Positions 1 through 8,683 of a stretch of DNA of 64,000 nucleotides are shown one piece after another. This DNA is from Phaeobacter sp. 22II1-1F12B. Lineage in GTDB: Bacteria; Pseudomonadota; Alphaproteobacteria; Rhodobacterales; Rhodobacteraceae. The DNA is taken from positions 1 through 64,000 of the forward strand of contig NZ_AQQP01000016.1 in assembly GCF_002210165.1 (NCBI RefSeq). Direction: 5' to 3'. A program made the translations under genes and the position numbers. Numbering within the stretch: the stretch's first letter is position 1; each line of letters opens with the position of its first letter. The notes beneath the pieces are model-generated. The model was not told the origin of the DNA. It did no database searches and saw only the letters and a list, made by a program, of their open reading frames with translations.

Positions 1-41
1 CCCTTGACAGAGGCCCGCCCCATTACGGAAGCGCGGGCTTT

Positions 42-1850
42 ATGTCAGCTTCTGCCGCGATCATGATCACGGATCAGGAGATGAGAATTAACTATGTCAA
101 TCCGAAGCTTAACGCTTTTTTCGAAACGCATATCGAAGAACTGCGCAAGACGATACCCGACATGCATCCGGACAAGATGGTCGGAAAGTCGATCGAAGAT
201 TTCCACGGCGTAACCGGCTTTCGCGGCGACGCTCAGCAGATCAAGAGACGACTGGCGGCGCTTGAGGGGCAAGAGTTCCAAGCAATCGTTCAGTTTGGAG
301 AAGCACGGATTTCATTAAAAGCGAGCACCGTCTATCAGGAAAATGGCGAAGCTATCGGCTATGTCTTGGAATGGGAAGACGTAACCCAGCAGTTTATTAA
401 CAACGCAATTATCGATGCGATCGATGCGAACCAGGTAAAGGCGCAGTTCGACATCACCGGGGATTGCCTGAACTGTAACGAACTGTTTTCAAAAGCAAGT
501 GGCGTTAGCGTGGAAAACTCCAAACGGCTGAAACTGCAAAGCTTGGTATCGACTGTCGATGATGCGTCGAGTGAGAAAACGGACCTTGTTTCCTATGTGT
601 TGAACGAAAAGCCATACATTGGGCAATTTCAGCTCGCAGGAACGGATGGCGACACGACCACAATCGACGGTAGCCTGAGCTGCGTTAGAAACCACAAAGG
701 GGATCCGATCCGAATACTTTTGCTCGGAAAAGATGTTACCGAGTCCGAAGCGGAGCTCAAAACGTCACGACGTGAACGTATTGAGAATGAGCGGAGTCAA
801 AACCAAGTAGTTGAAGAGCTGCGCATCGGACTCAGCAAGCTGAGTAGTGGGGATCTTACCTCAATCATTTCTACGCCTTTTCACGAGAAATATGAAGAAC
901 TTAGGTCCGACTTCAACCAAGCCGTAGAAAATCTCGCAAAAGCAATGAACGAGATCGCCGAAGACGCCGAAAATATCCACAATGAGGCGCGCGACATCAG
1001 TACGACTGCGGATGGTCTTTCGAAACGAACTGAAAGCACTGCCGCAACGCTAGAACAAACTGCAGCGGCATTGGATGAATTGACCAGTTCCGTCAATGAA
1101 ACAGCAGGCGGGGCGGCAAAGGCAGACCAAGCAGTTACAGCTGCTAAGGGCAACGCGGAAGATAGTGGAAAAGTCGTATTGGACACTGTCGCTGCTATGG
1201 ATCAAATCGCTGATTCATCAGAGCGCATAACGTCGATCATTAAAGTAATCGATGACATCGCATTCCAAACCAACTTGTTAGCTCTGAACGCAGGCGTCGA
1301 AGCGGCAAGAGCCGGAGACGCTGGAAGAGGATTCGCCGTGGTGGCTTCAGAGGTCCGAGCCTTAGCGCAGCGCTCTTCGGATGCTGCTCGAGAGATCAAT
1401 GAGCTCATTGAGAAGAGTGGCTCTAAGGTCAAAACAGGTGTCGATTTAGTTGGAAAAACCGGCGTGGCATTGCAGCAAATCGTTGGATCTGTTTCGGAAA
1501 TTTCCAAGCTAGTTGCAAACATAGCGGAATCCTCCCGTCAACAATCCGAGAATCTAAACGAAATCAACTCTTCATTGTCTCAATTGGATCAGTCGACCCA
1601 ACAAAATGCAGCCAGATTAGAAGAAACTACGGCAGCAAGCGAGTCACTCAGGAACGACGCCGTTTCTCTGGTAAATACCGTTTCTCATTTCAAGCTGTCC
1701 AAAGCCAGTTCTGCCGCGGCTAAAGGGGATGAGAAGGTGGCTCAAGGGAAAAAATCAGCGAAAGATGTTAAGTCGATTAAGATGATGAGTTCGGGCTATA
1801 GTGAAGGATCGCAGATAGCGAAGATAAAAGATGAATGGGAGGACTTTTGA
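42..1850 (+). CDS. Soluble methyl-accepting chemotaxis protein with two PAS-like domains (5' end uncertain)
   Basis: Chemoreceptor that would pass a cytoplasmic signal to CheA/CheW. Residues 1-115 and about 120-235 look like two PAS domains (an AAIMITD start, a VTQQ end of the first, and DVTESEAE after the second). A HAMP-like linker follows at about 245-300, then the coiled-coil signalling domain at 330-550 with the hairpin tip around [19 protein letters not shown]. There is no membrane segment, so the receptor is probably cytosolic. The last five residues, EWEDF, match the CheR-docking pentapeptide pattern. The start is doubtful: the frame stays open to base 1 and the PAS core begins almost at the first methionine, so the gene may extend upstream of the window. 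Another frame of bases 1-41 reads PITEARAL, which would join only through a frameshift. First gene of the che operon seen here. Confidence 0.9.
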   Translation: MSASAAIMITDQEMRINYVNPKLNAFFETHIEELRKTIPDMHPDKMVGKSIEDFHGVTGFRGDAQQIKRRLAALEGQEFQAIVQFGEARISLKASTVYQENGEAIGYVLEWEDVTQQFINNAIIDAIDANQVKAQFDITGDCLNCNELFSKASGVSVENSKRLKLQSLVSTVDDASSEKTDLVSYVLNEKPYIGQFQLAGTDGDTTTIDGSLSCVRNHKGDPIRILLLGKDVTESEAELKTSRRERIENERSQNQVVEELRIGLSKLSSGDLTSIISTPFHEKYEELRSDFNQAVENLAKAMNEIAEDAENIHNEARDISTTADGLSKRTESTAATLEQTAAALDELTSSVNETAGGAAKADQAVTAAKGNAEDSGKVVLDTVAAMDQIADSSERITSIIKVIDDIAFQTNLLALNAGVEAARAGDAGRGFAVVASEVRALAQRSSDAAREINELIEKSGSKVKTGVDLVGKTGVALQQIVGSVSEISKLVANIAESSRQQSENLNEINSSLSQLDQSTQQNAARLEETTAASESLRNDAVSLVNTVSHFKLSKASSAAAKGDEKVAQGKKSAKDVKSIKMMSSGYSEGSQIAKIKDEWEDF

Positions 1851-1883
1851 TAGTGGAACGCTTGTAAGGTGAGGATTGGATGA

Positions 1884-2432
1884 TTGGAAGAGAAAAGTAA
1901 GTCATTAGGCGATGTTACTAAGAATGTGCATCACGTAATTCAAGGCGAATATTTTGTTTCGGATGATCCGTCCATTGTTTTGACAACAATCCTGGGATCC
2001 TGTGTAGCGACATGTCTTTGCGACCCGGTTGCAAGAGTCGGAGGCATAAATCATTTCTTGCTTCCCAACGGAGACGGGAAGGACGGGATGGAGTTTAGGT
2101 ACGGAATTCTCTCCATGGAACTATTGGTTAACGGATTGCTGAAAATGGGAGCAAGTAAGTCAAGGTTAGAAGCGAAGATTTTTGGAGGAGCGGCAATGAA
2201 TAACGGATTGGCAAGAATTGGTGAATCAAACAGCCAATTCGCCGTGAGCTATTTGAGTAATGAGAATATAAAATGTCTTTCAAAAAGTTTAGGGGGAATT
2301 AATGCGAGGAGAGTTAGGTACGTTCCCACGACGGGTCAAGCTCAACAAATGTTGGTCTCGGAACAGTCCGCTGATGAGTTGAGTTCTGCCAAAAGGTTAG
2401 TGAAAGCTGAACCTGACGTAACATTGTTTTAG
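1884..2432 (+). CDS. cheD: Chemoreceptor glutamine deamidase CheD
   Basis: CheD deamidates glutamines in chemoreceptors and can bind CheC-type partners. The family core is complete: TILGSC with the expected nucleophile Cys40, GGINHFLLP with His57, then RYG, LEAKIFGGA and the IGESN segment. Length 182 is normal. The start is TTG at 1884, chosen because an ATG at 1880 runs into a stop after six codons and a GTGAGGA ribosome site lies eight bases before the TTG; a GTG at 1926 is the other option. The extreme C-terminus is DVTLF, resembling the EVDLF tail of the last gene of this operon. Lies 33 bases after the receptor gene and 12 before the STAS gene. Confidence 0.92.
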   Translation: MEEKSKSLGDVTKNVHHVIQGEYFVSDDPSIVLTTILGSCVATCLCDPVARVGGINHFLLPNGDGKDGMEFRYGILSMELLVNGLLKMGASKSRLEAKIFGGAAMNNGLARIGESNSQFAVSYLSNENIKCLSKSLGGINARRVRYVPTTGQAQQMLVSEQSADELSSAKRLVKAEPDVTLF

Positions 2433-2444
2433 AGGCTGTAAAAG

Positions 2445-2717
2445 ATGAGGGATATTAAGTTAAGCGAGAAAATGGATTTAAAATATGCCAATGAACTTAA
2501 GGCAGAGTTGATGTCAAGTCTGGGCATGGACGTGCATCTAAATGGAACCCAAGTGTCCGCGGTCTATGCGACTTGCTGTCAGTTACTAGTCGCTGCGAAG
2601 GTCGAATGGAAAGAAGGCGGAAATTCCTTTTCAATTAGCCCATCGGAGAAAATGATAGGTGACCTAGAAATGCTTGGGGCGAAAGAACTTTTAATTTTTG
2701 AGGAAGATAAGTCATGA
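2445..2717 (+). CDS. STAS-domain protein of the chemotaxis operon
   Basis: A 90-residue single-domain protein with the fold signature of STAS/anti-sigma-antagonist proteins: an N-terminal strand, a VHLNGTQVSAV strand, the QLLVAA helix and a C-terminal ISPSEKMIGDLEMLG segment. In classical members an Asp-Ser/Thr pair sits just before the QLL helix and the hydroxyl residue is phosphorylated; here the aligned residues are Tyr41-Ala42, with a Thr at 43, so ordinary phospho-switching may be lost or shifted. Such small STAS genes occur in alphaproteobacterial che operons, but their role in chemotaxis is not established. The stop overlaps the start of cheY (ATGA), pointing to translational coupling. 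Confidence 0.8.
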   Translation: MRDIKLSEKMDLKYANELKAELMSSLGMDVHLNGTQVSAVYATCCQLLVAAKVEWKEGGNSFSISPSEKMIGDLEMLGAKELLIFEEDKS

Positions 2718-3082
2718 CATTAAAGGTTCTAGCGATAGATGATTCGAAGACGATTAGGGAGATGCTGAGGCACACCTTGTCACAAGGCGGATTTGAGGTT
2801 CATGTGGCCGATGACGGGGTTGATGGGTTGGAGAAGCTTGAATGCGTAGGGCCAGACGTTGTGATAACAGATATAAATATGCCGCGGCTAGACGGCTTCG
2901 GTGTGATTGAAAAAATTCGATCCCAAAAGGTTTATTCGGCTCTTCCAATATTGGTTCTGACAACGGAGAGCGCACAAGATTTGAAGGAGAGAGCTAAGAA
3001 TAGCGGCGCTACCGGATGGGTTGTTAAACCTTTTGATGATGAAAAACTGATACACGCAATAAAACGAATAACGGTCGGGTAG
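2714..3082 (+). CDS. cheY: Chemotaxis response regulator CheY (first copy)
   Basis: Single receiver domain of 122 residues that takes phosphate from CheA and signals to the flagellar motor or acts as phosphate sink. The acidic pair Asp9-Asp10, phosphoacceptor Asp53 (in ITDINMP), Thr83 and Lys105 (VVKPF) are all present, so it should be active. It overlaps the STAS gene by four bases and lies four bases before cheA, so all three are probably made from one message. A second, divergent CheY is encoded later in the operon; which of them binds FliM cannot be told from sequence alone. Confidence 0.93.
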   Translation: MTLKVLAIDDSKTIREMLRHTLSQGGFEVHVADDGVDGLEKLECVGPDVVITDINMPRLDGFGVIEKIRSQKVYSALPILVLTTESAQDLKERAKNSGATGWVVKPFDDEKLIHAIKRITVG

Positions 3083-3086
3083 TGCG

Positions 3087-5201
3087 ATGAGTTCATCCGC
3101 AGAAATAAGACACACATTCTTTCAAGAGTGCGATGACCTCCTTGAAGCTCTCGATGATGGTCTTTGTGAAATCGACGAAGGAGTGTCTGATCAGTCTTTT
3201 GACCCAGAAACAGTGAATGCTGTGTTCCGGGCTGTGCACTCAATTAAGGGAGGCGCAGCGGCCTTCGGGTTGGACGAACTAGTGCAATTTGCTCATCAGT
3301 TCGAAACTGTACTTGATTCAATGCGTTCTGGAAATTTAATTGCAAATGAAGAGGTTTTAAAGCTATGCCATCGAGCGGCAGACTATCTAAATGATTTAGT
3401 TGTCGCAGGTCGCGATGATGTCGATCCTCCCAAAGGCTCCAGTCAAGATTTGGTGGAGAAACTTTCAGGTCTGTTGCCAGGTAAACTTGAAGCCAAAAAG
3501 GAAGAAAACTCCGGGGCGATCGGAGATTTTAATTTTGCACCCGCGGCAATTTCAATAATGGATGATGTGCCAGGAGCTGTTTCCGTTGTTTCGACTTATG
3601 TAGTTAAGTTCCGCCCTCACAAAACCCTCGTTTCAAGCGGAAATGACCCGCTATTACTATTCAGAGAGCTATCAGAGCTTGGCGAGCTTAAAGTCTCCGC
3701 AGACTTTGGGGGTATCGAATCGCTTGAAAGTCTTGAAGTCGACGAATGCCGTATCACTTGGTCGCTGGAAGTTGATACAAACTTAAGTGAGTTGGAGATT
3801 CGGGAGGTTTTCGAGTTCGTTGATGGGATGTGTGACCTTGAGATATCGAAATCTGGTCCGGCTGCTTTAGGTAATGAACAAGAAACAAACTTGAACCAGT
3901 TGGAGGTGGATGCAAATCCTCGAAGTGACGCCAAGATCTCAAGTGGAAACGACTCGGTTGGTCGTGGGAAAAGTGGTTCTTCGGGTGGTGGCGCAAACGC
4001 TACGGTGCGAGTGAATCTTGAGTTGGTTGACAGGCTAATTAATATGGTAGGAGAACTCGTAATAAACCAAGCAGTTCTGACGCAGTGTATTGATGATGCT
4101 GGCGTATTGGATAACGGCGAGCTATCGACCAGTCTTGCAGAGTTCAAAAATTTGGCGCGCGATATACAAGAGAGCGTTATGGCAATTCGAGCGCAGTCTG
4201 TTAAGCCGCTGTTCCAACGAATGGCTAGAATTGTTAGAGAAGCGTCAGAACTCTCGGGTAAAGAAGCTCTCTTCGAAACAGAAGGCGAGACAACGGAGGT
4301 GGATAAGACAATTATAGAACGTCTTGTCGATCCATTGACCCATATGATTAGAAATGCCGTCGATCATGGTTTGGAGGCACCTGATTTGCGAAGGTCGGCG
4401 GGTAAGTTGGAAACTGGTAAGGTGAAATTATCTGCAGCGCATCGATCAGGCCGCGTGATCATTGAGGTGTCTGACGATGGATCTGGGATAAACAGAGAAA
4501 AGGTCTTTAATATTGCCGTCGAAAAGGGATTGATACCAGCCGATTCTTCATTGAAAGATAGCGAAATTGACAACTTGCTTTTCCTTCCAGGATTTTCTAC
4601 GGCAGAAAAGGTTTCCAATCTTTCCGGTCGAGGAGTTGGTATGGATGTCGTTCGAAGCGCAATTCAAAAATTGGGCGGAAGAGTAAACATTTTTTCAAAA
4701 CCTGGTGCTGGTACAACAATGTCAATCAGCTTGCCTCTTACCTTGGCCGTTTTAGATGGGATGGTTGTGGATGTTGCAGGGCAGACTATGGTGGTTCCAA
4801 TAACAGCTATTGTCGAGACGCTCCGTCCAGATCCGGAGGACATTCACAAGTTGGGAAGTGAAAATACGGTCGTTTCAGTTCGGAATAAACTGGTTCCAGT
4901 TGTTGATCTAGGTGTTGTTTTCGGTCATAGATCTTCTGCAGTATCGCTATCGGAAATGGTATTGCTCCTTGTTGAATCTGATGATGCGATGAGTTGGGCT
5001 TTGGCCGTTGATCAAATTTTTGATCAAAGGCAAGTTGTCATTAAAGGTCTTGAATCGAATTATGGGTATGTGCCCGGTGTCGCTGCTGCGACAATCTTGG
5101 GCGATGGAAATATTGCTCTTATTATTGATCCCGAAGAAACAGCGCGTCGATCTGATAAGCCCTCGGAATCGATGAGTATTCTTGCAATGGAGGGAAAGTA
5201 G
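3087..5201 (+). CDS. cheA: Chemotaxis histidine kinase CheA
   Basis: Sensor kinase of the receptor array, 704 residues. P1 phosphotransfer domain at about 1-110 with His51 in AVHSIKGGAAAFG. A P2-like regulator-binding domain at about 165-255 is marked by SGNDPLLLFREL and a C-terminal VFEFV strand. A Ser/Gly-rich linker leads to the P3 dimerisation helices near 300-370. The P4 ATPase has its N box HMIRNAVDHGLE near 418, DDGSGI near 464 and GRGVGMDVV near 514. The C-terminal P5 domain couples to CheW and receptors. All catalytic boxes look intact. The stop codon is directly followed by the cheW start, so expression is coupled. Confidence 0.97.
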   Translation: MSSSAEIRHTFFQECDDLLEALDDGLCEIDEGVSDQSFDPETVNAVFRAVHSIKGGAAAFGLDELVQFAHQFETVLDSMRSGNLIANEEVLKLCHRAADYLNDLVVAGRDDVDPPKGSSQDLVEKLSGLLPGKLEAKKEENSGAIGDFNFAPAAISIMDDVPGAVSVVSTYVVKFRPHKTLVSSGNDPLLLFRELSELGELKVSADFGGIESLESLEVDECRITWSLEVDTNLSELEIREVFEFVDGMCDLEISKSGPAALGNEQETNLNQLEVDANPRSDAKISSGNDSVGRGKSGSSGGGANATVRVNLELVDRLINMVGELVINQAVLTQCIDDAGVLDNGELSTSLAEFKNLARDIQESVMAIRAQSVKPLFQRMARIVREASELSGKEALFETEGETTEVDKTIIERLVDPLTHMIRNAVDHGLEAPDLRRSAGKLETGKVKLSAAHRSGRVIIEVSDDGSGINREKVFNIAVEKGLIPADSSLKDSEIDNLLFLPGFSTAEKVSNLSGRGVGMDVVRSAIQKLGGRVNIFSKPGAGTTMSISLPLTLAVLDGMVVDVAGQTMVVPITAIVETLRPDPEDIHKLGSENTVVSVRNKLVPVVDLGVVFGHRSSAVSLSEMVLLLVESDDAMSWALAVDQIFDQRQVVIKGLESNYGYVPGVAAATILGDGNIALIIDPEETARRSDKPSESMSILAMEGK

Positions 5202-5675
5202 ATGTCTGATCCCGCAGTGTCTCAATCCGGTCATCGCGAGCTCGTCACTTTTCGAGTTGGTAATCAGGATTTTTGCATTGATATCATGCTTGTTAGAGAG
5301 ATACGTGGCTGGACCCCCGCCACGATATTGCCGCACGCTCCTTCATATGTGCTAGGCGTTATCAATCTGCGGGGGTCTGTGGTTCCAATAGTGGACTTGT
5401 CAGCTCGTCTAGGTCTCCAAGCATCGGTGCCTGATGACAGGCATGTTATTGTAATAGCTGTAATTGAAAATCAAACCGTAGGCTTTCTTGTTAATTCGGT
5501 TTCAGACATTATTAGTATTGATCAAATGGAGATTCAAGGAACGCCCGATGTTACATCGGAAACGACCAGAGCATTCATCGAAGGCGTTATCGTTACTGAA
5601 GAGCGAATGTTGCGTGTTATTGATATAAAAACAGTTCTTCCGAAGTCGGTTGAAAAACGGCTGCGTGATGAATAG
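5202..5675 (+). CDS. cheW: Chemotaxis coupling protein CheW
   Basis: Adaptor linking CheA to chemoreceptors. At 157 residues it is a single CheW domain with the usual landmarks: LVTFRVGNQDFCIDI at the N-terminus, VREIRGW, YVLGVINLRGSVVPIVDL, and a C-terminal VIDIKTVLP. Its ATG follows the cheA stop with no gap, and its own end overlaps the start of cheR by eight bases, so cheA, cheW and cheR are a tightly coupled block. Nothing is missing or unusual. Confidence 0.96.
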   Translation: MSDPAVSQSGHRELVTFRVGNQDFCIDIMLVREIRGWTPATILPHAPSYVLGVINLRGSVVPIVDLSARLGLQASVPDDRHVIVIAVIENQTVGFLVNSVSDIISIDQMEIQGTPDVTSETTRAFIEGVIVTEERMLRVIDIKTVLPKSVEKRLRDE

Positions 5676-6543
5676 TTTGAACGAAAATTCTGGAAATTCT
5701 AAGGCAGTCTTGGATGTGTCCTACACTTCGGAGGATTTTGCTCGAATTTCAAAGATCCTGTATTCCATTTCTGGTATCAAGATGCCGGAATCTAACGAGG
5801 CATTGGTTTTTTCAAGGTTGTCTAGGAGGGTTCGAAGTCTAGGCCTGGATGGCTTTAAAGACTATGTATGTATTTTGGAATCGGGAGTCGATATCGAAGA
5901 AAAGGAATTTATGGTCTCTGCCTTGACGACTAACACAACACGATTCTTTCGAGAGGATTATCATTTTACGACCTTCTCGGACGATGTGTTACCTTCTCTG
6001 ATCTCTAGGGCTCGCAAAGGCGAGCGTGTTAGAATTTGGTCTGCGGGGTGCTCTTCCGGTGAAGAGCCTTATTCGATTGCAGCTTGCATCTTAAAGTCAT
6101 TTCCAGATGCTTATCGCTTTGATTTCAGAGTGCTAGGCACCGATATTAATAAGGCCGTTTTAAGTGTCGCACAGAAAGGTGTCTATGAAAAAGCCACCGT
6201 AAAATCGTGCGGGCACCATCTCATAAAATACGTTTTCGATGGTGAAGAAGGCGTTAGCGGGCGATTGTCGGTACGAGAGGATCTTAGGAGATTGATCACT
6301 TTCCGCTATATGAATTTCATGGATCCTTGGCCTGTTCGAGGGCCCTTTTCTACGATTTTTTGCCGAAATGTTATGATTTATATGGAGAGCGATGTTCAAA
6401 GTATGGTGTGGAAAGGGATGTCGAAAGTTCTAGAGCCCGAGGGACATCTATTTATCGGGCACTCTGAGCGGATAGGTGATGAGTTGAAAGACGATCTGGA
6501 ACTTGTCGGAAAAACTACTTTCCGCAAGCTTGAAAAAAAGTGA
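5668..6543 (+). CDS. cheR: Chemoreceptor methyltransferase CheR
   Basis: Transfers methyl groups from S-adenosylmethionine to receptor glutamates during adaptation. The N-terminal helical domain carries the TTNTTRFFRE motif; the Rossmann part has WSAGCSSGEEPYSIA near residue 124, LGTDIN, and FCRNVMIYM followed by GHSERI. The ATG at 5668 was chosen (291 residues); an in-frame TTG 18 bases earlier would add six residues but lies deeper in cheW. The receptor encoded first in the operon ends in a CheR-docking pentapeptide, which fits this partner. No CheB methylesterase gene lies in the visible cluster. Confidence 0.95.
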   Translation: MNSLNENSGNSKAVLDVSYTSEDFARISKILYSISGIKMPESNEALVFSRLSRRVRSLGLDGFKDYVCILESGVDIEEKEFMVSALTTNTTRFFREDYHFTTFSDDVLPSLISRARKGERVRIWSAGCSSGEEPYSIAACILKSFPDAYRFDFRVLGTDINKAVLSVAQKGVYEKATVKSCGHHLIKYVFDGEEGVSGRLSVREDLRRLITFRYMNFMDPWPVRGPFSTIFCRNVMIYMESDVQSMVWKGMSKVLEPEGHLFIGHSERIGDELKDDLELVGKTTFRKLEKK

Positions 6544-6555
6544 TGAGGTATTGAT

Positions 6556-6942
6556 ATGGCTTTGAGGGATTCTCTCCAGATTTTGGTTGTCGACGATATG
6601 GCGACTAGCCGCAGTTTGATCATTATGGCTTTGGAAGAAATCGGAATTAAAAAAATAGATTTTAGTGTGGATGGAAAGTCGGCCTTGCAGTCCTTGTCGA
6701 CTCGTCCGGCGCATCTGGTGATTTCAGACTATAATATGCCCGAAATGGATGGTTTGCATCTTTTGCATGCGCTGAGAAATGGTCCTGCCACGAAAGGAGT
6801 TGGTTTTATACTTGTAAGTGGAAGAGTCGACCAAAAGATTATTTCTACTGGAAAGCAACTCGGGATGAATAATTTTATACAAAAGCCATTTACAACACCG
6901 CAAATGAAAGACTGTATTCAGGCAGTTGTTGGCCCATTGTAG
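6556..6942 (+). CDS. cheY: Chemotaxis response regulator, second CheY-like protein
   Basis: Stand-alone receiver domain of 128 residues. The acidic pair Asp13-Asp14, phosphoacceptor Asp58 (ISDYNMP), Ser88 in the Thr/Ser position and Lys110 (IQKPF) are present, so phosphorylation is expected. It differs clearly from the first CheY of the operon. In alphaproteobacteria with several CheY proteins some act on the motor and others drain phosphate from CheA; which applies here is open. It lies 12 bases after cheR and two bases before the small terminal gene. Confidence 0.92.
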   Translation: MALRDSLQILVVDDMATSRSLIIMALEEIGIKKIDFSVDGKSALQSLSTRPAHLVISDYNMPEMDGLHLLHALRNGPATKGVGFILVSGRVDQKIISTGKQLGMNNFIQKPFTTPQMKDCIQAVVGPL

Positions 6943-6944
6943 GA

Positions 6945-7319
6945 ATGGCCGAGCTCAAAGCTGCACCAGTTGAGATGGGGTTTTTATTGTCGCGGGTATC
7001 GCTGCAACTTAAAGAGCTTCAAAGAGATGGGAGAGTTGTTGAGGATGCGATCGCACGGTCACTGTTGGGTGATGAACTGTCAATTAAAGAAAATTTGGCG
7101 AACCTCCAAGGCATAGATGCTATTGTTCAAACCCTTGGTGAGTTGGAGAAGTATATCGGGAACCTTTCAAATCAGGCCTGTAGAGAACACTTGGTTGATA
7201 TCAATTTCTCGATTCGGGAAATCAAACTTAGAGACCTTGCAAGGAGCTTAGTAGGGCCAGTTACCGAAGCCATTGTGGACGGAGACGGCGGGATCAGTGG
7301 TGAAGTGGACTTGTTCTAG
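6945..7319 (+). CDS. Small helical protein, possible CheZ/CheT-type CheY phosphatase
   Basis: Last gene of the che operon, 124 residues, mostly helical by eye, with no signal peptide or membrane segment. In a helix-like stretch it carries Asp58-Ala-Ile-Val-Gln62, which fits the DxxxQ catalytic motif of CheZ-type CheY phosphatases (E. coli CheZ has D-L-T-G-Q). It ends in GEVDLF, an acidic-hydrophobic-Phe tail comparable to the CheY-binding C-terminal peptide of CheZ. It is much shorter than CheZ (about 210) but near the size I recall for CheT of Sinorhizobium meliloti, a remote CheZ relative also at the end of a che operon. The phosphatase role is inference; hypothetical protein is the safe label. 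Starts two bases after the second cheY. Confidence 0.75.
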   Translation: MAELKAAPVEMGFLLSRVSLQLKELQRDGRVVEDAIARSLLGDELSIKENLANLQGIDAIVQTLGELEKYIGNLSNQACREHLVDINFSIREIKLRDLARSLVGPVTEAIVDGDGGISGEVDLF

Positions 7320-7812
7320 TGGGGGCGATCTTTATGAGGGCTTGACTCTTGCCCCTAAATATAATGGAAAATAGCATTTTTTCGATTTTGACTTGCGGTG
7401 CATTTTCCAGATCGAAGGGAAGAAAAGTTGGTTCATGCAGTATGAGCCGGATATTGCCCTATTCCTGTATTGCATAGAGGAAATCTTATGCTTGCCAAGT
7501 ATTTATCGATGAGCCGCTGCGAAAGATTTGGGGGAATTGAGATTGCTAATCGGGACGTCCATCGGGGGGCGGGTTGGTGTTTTCCGACTGAAAATGGAAT
7601 GCTATGTGGGCAGTAGATCGATGAGCGCAAATTACATTGCCCAACTCCGTGGCTAAGAGTGCGAAACAACACAGCTACGGTCCTAGAGTGATGCATTTTC
7701 ATTCTCAGTTGAAAATAATAGTGCCGGTCCATAAATTGCGCATGCAGCGTTCATATGCACTCCGGCCTATCCACGATTGAAACGGTCGAACCCCGAAAAC
7801 AACCCGCCGAAC
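7320..7812. other. Gene-free region between the che operon and truA
   Basis: Nearly 500 bases without a convincing gene. The open frames here lack ribosome sites and family resemblance. The first part is AT-rich like the che operon; from about 7740 the composition changes to that of the rest of the window. A weak GGGC/GCCC hairpin at 7338-7354 follows the last che gene but has no T-run, so no terminator is called. I see no RNA gene or mobile-element end. Confidence 0.5.
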
Positions 7813-8577
7813 TCAAAACGGCTCGTCGTCGTAGTCCACTTTCTTCAGATATAGCCCATGCGGAGGGCAAACGGGACCGCAGGCAGAGCGGTCTTGCGCG
7901 GCGAGGGCCGATCCTACGTCCGCAGGACTCCAGGTTCCGGCTCCGACACGTTCGAGTGTTCCAACGAAGCTTCGGACCTGATTGTGCAGAAAGGATCGCG
8001 CGCGAACTAGGAAATGGATTTCGGGCCCGGACAGCCCGTCAGTTCGAAAAACCCTAAGCGAATCCAATGTTTTGACCGGGCTGGCTGCTTGGCAGATCGA
8101 GGCGCGGAAGGTTGTGAAATCGTGGCGACCGATGAGGTGGTTTGCACCTTCCTGCATAACCTCGGCGTCGAGGTCATGACCGATTTGCCAGACAAGGCCC
8201 TTTTCATGTGTGGCTGGTGCGCGCCGCAGCAGGATTCGGAACAGGTATTCGCGTTTTGTTGCGGAAAACCTCGCGTGCCAGTCATCCGCTACTTTCGCGC
8301 AGGCTATGATGGCGACAGGGGCCGGTTTTAGATGGTGGTTTAGCGCTTCGGAGAGTCGGAAGGGATCCCAGTCCTTTTCCATGTCGCAATGGGCAACCTG
8401 ACCTAGCGCATGTACACCGGCGTCGGTCCGCCCAGCTGCCGCAATTGTATGGGCGCGTGGTTCCAGCTTGGCGAGTGCAGCTTCGATTGCACCCTGTACG
8501 GATGGCTGATCGGCCTGCCTTTGCCACCCGGCAAAGGGCGCACCATGGTATTCGACCTTGAGAGCATAACGTGGCAT
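7813..8577 (-). CDS. truA: tRNA pseudouridine(38-40) synthase TruA
   Basis: Isomerises uridines 38-40 in the anticodon arm of many tRNAs. The 254-residue protein has normal family length, starts with [19 protein letters not shown], and contains the catalytic Asp52 in [10 protein letters not shown]. The later family segments [15 protein letters not shown] and [12 protein letters not shown] are present. It is divergent from the ycjX-like gene; the true start of that gene leaves about 105 bases between them for promoters. Confidence 0.96.
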   Translation of the reverse strand: MPRYALKVEYHGAPFAGWQRQADQPSVQGAIEAALAKLEPRAHTIAAAGRTDAGVHALGQVAHCDMEKDWDPFRLSEALNHHLKPAPVAIIACAKVADDWHARFSATKREYLFRILLRRAPATHEKGLVWQIGHDLDAEVMQEGANHLIGRHDFTTFRASICQAASPVKTLDSLRVFRTDGLSGPEIHFLVRARSFLHNQVRSFVGTLERVGAGTWSPADVGSALAAQDRSACGPVCPPHGLYLKKVDYDDEPF

Positions 8578-8683
8578 GTCAGCGCCTTATCCAAAGGACC
8601 GCTTGCGGACAAGTGGGCTTGGCTCTGGTAAGAGGGCAAGGGCTTGCCTATCTTGGTGCTCAAGGCAAGAGCAGGGTTACGGT

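Noticed and set aside
7322-7355. GGGGC...GCCCC hairpin after the che operon as terminator
   Set aside because: The loop is 24 bases, the stem only five, and no T-run follows.
7433-7732. 99-codon minus-strand frame in the gap after the che operon
   Set aside because: No ribosome site, no family likeness, and composition unlike neighbouring genes on either side.
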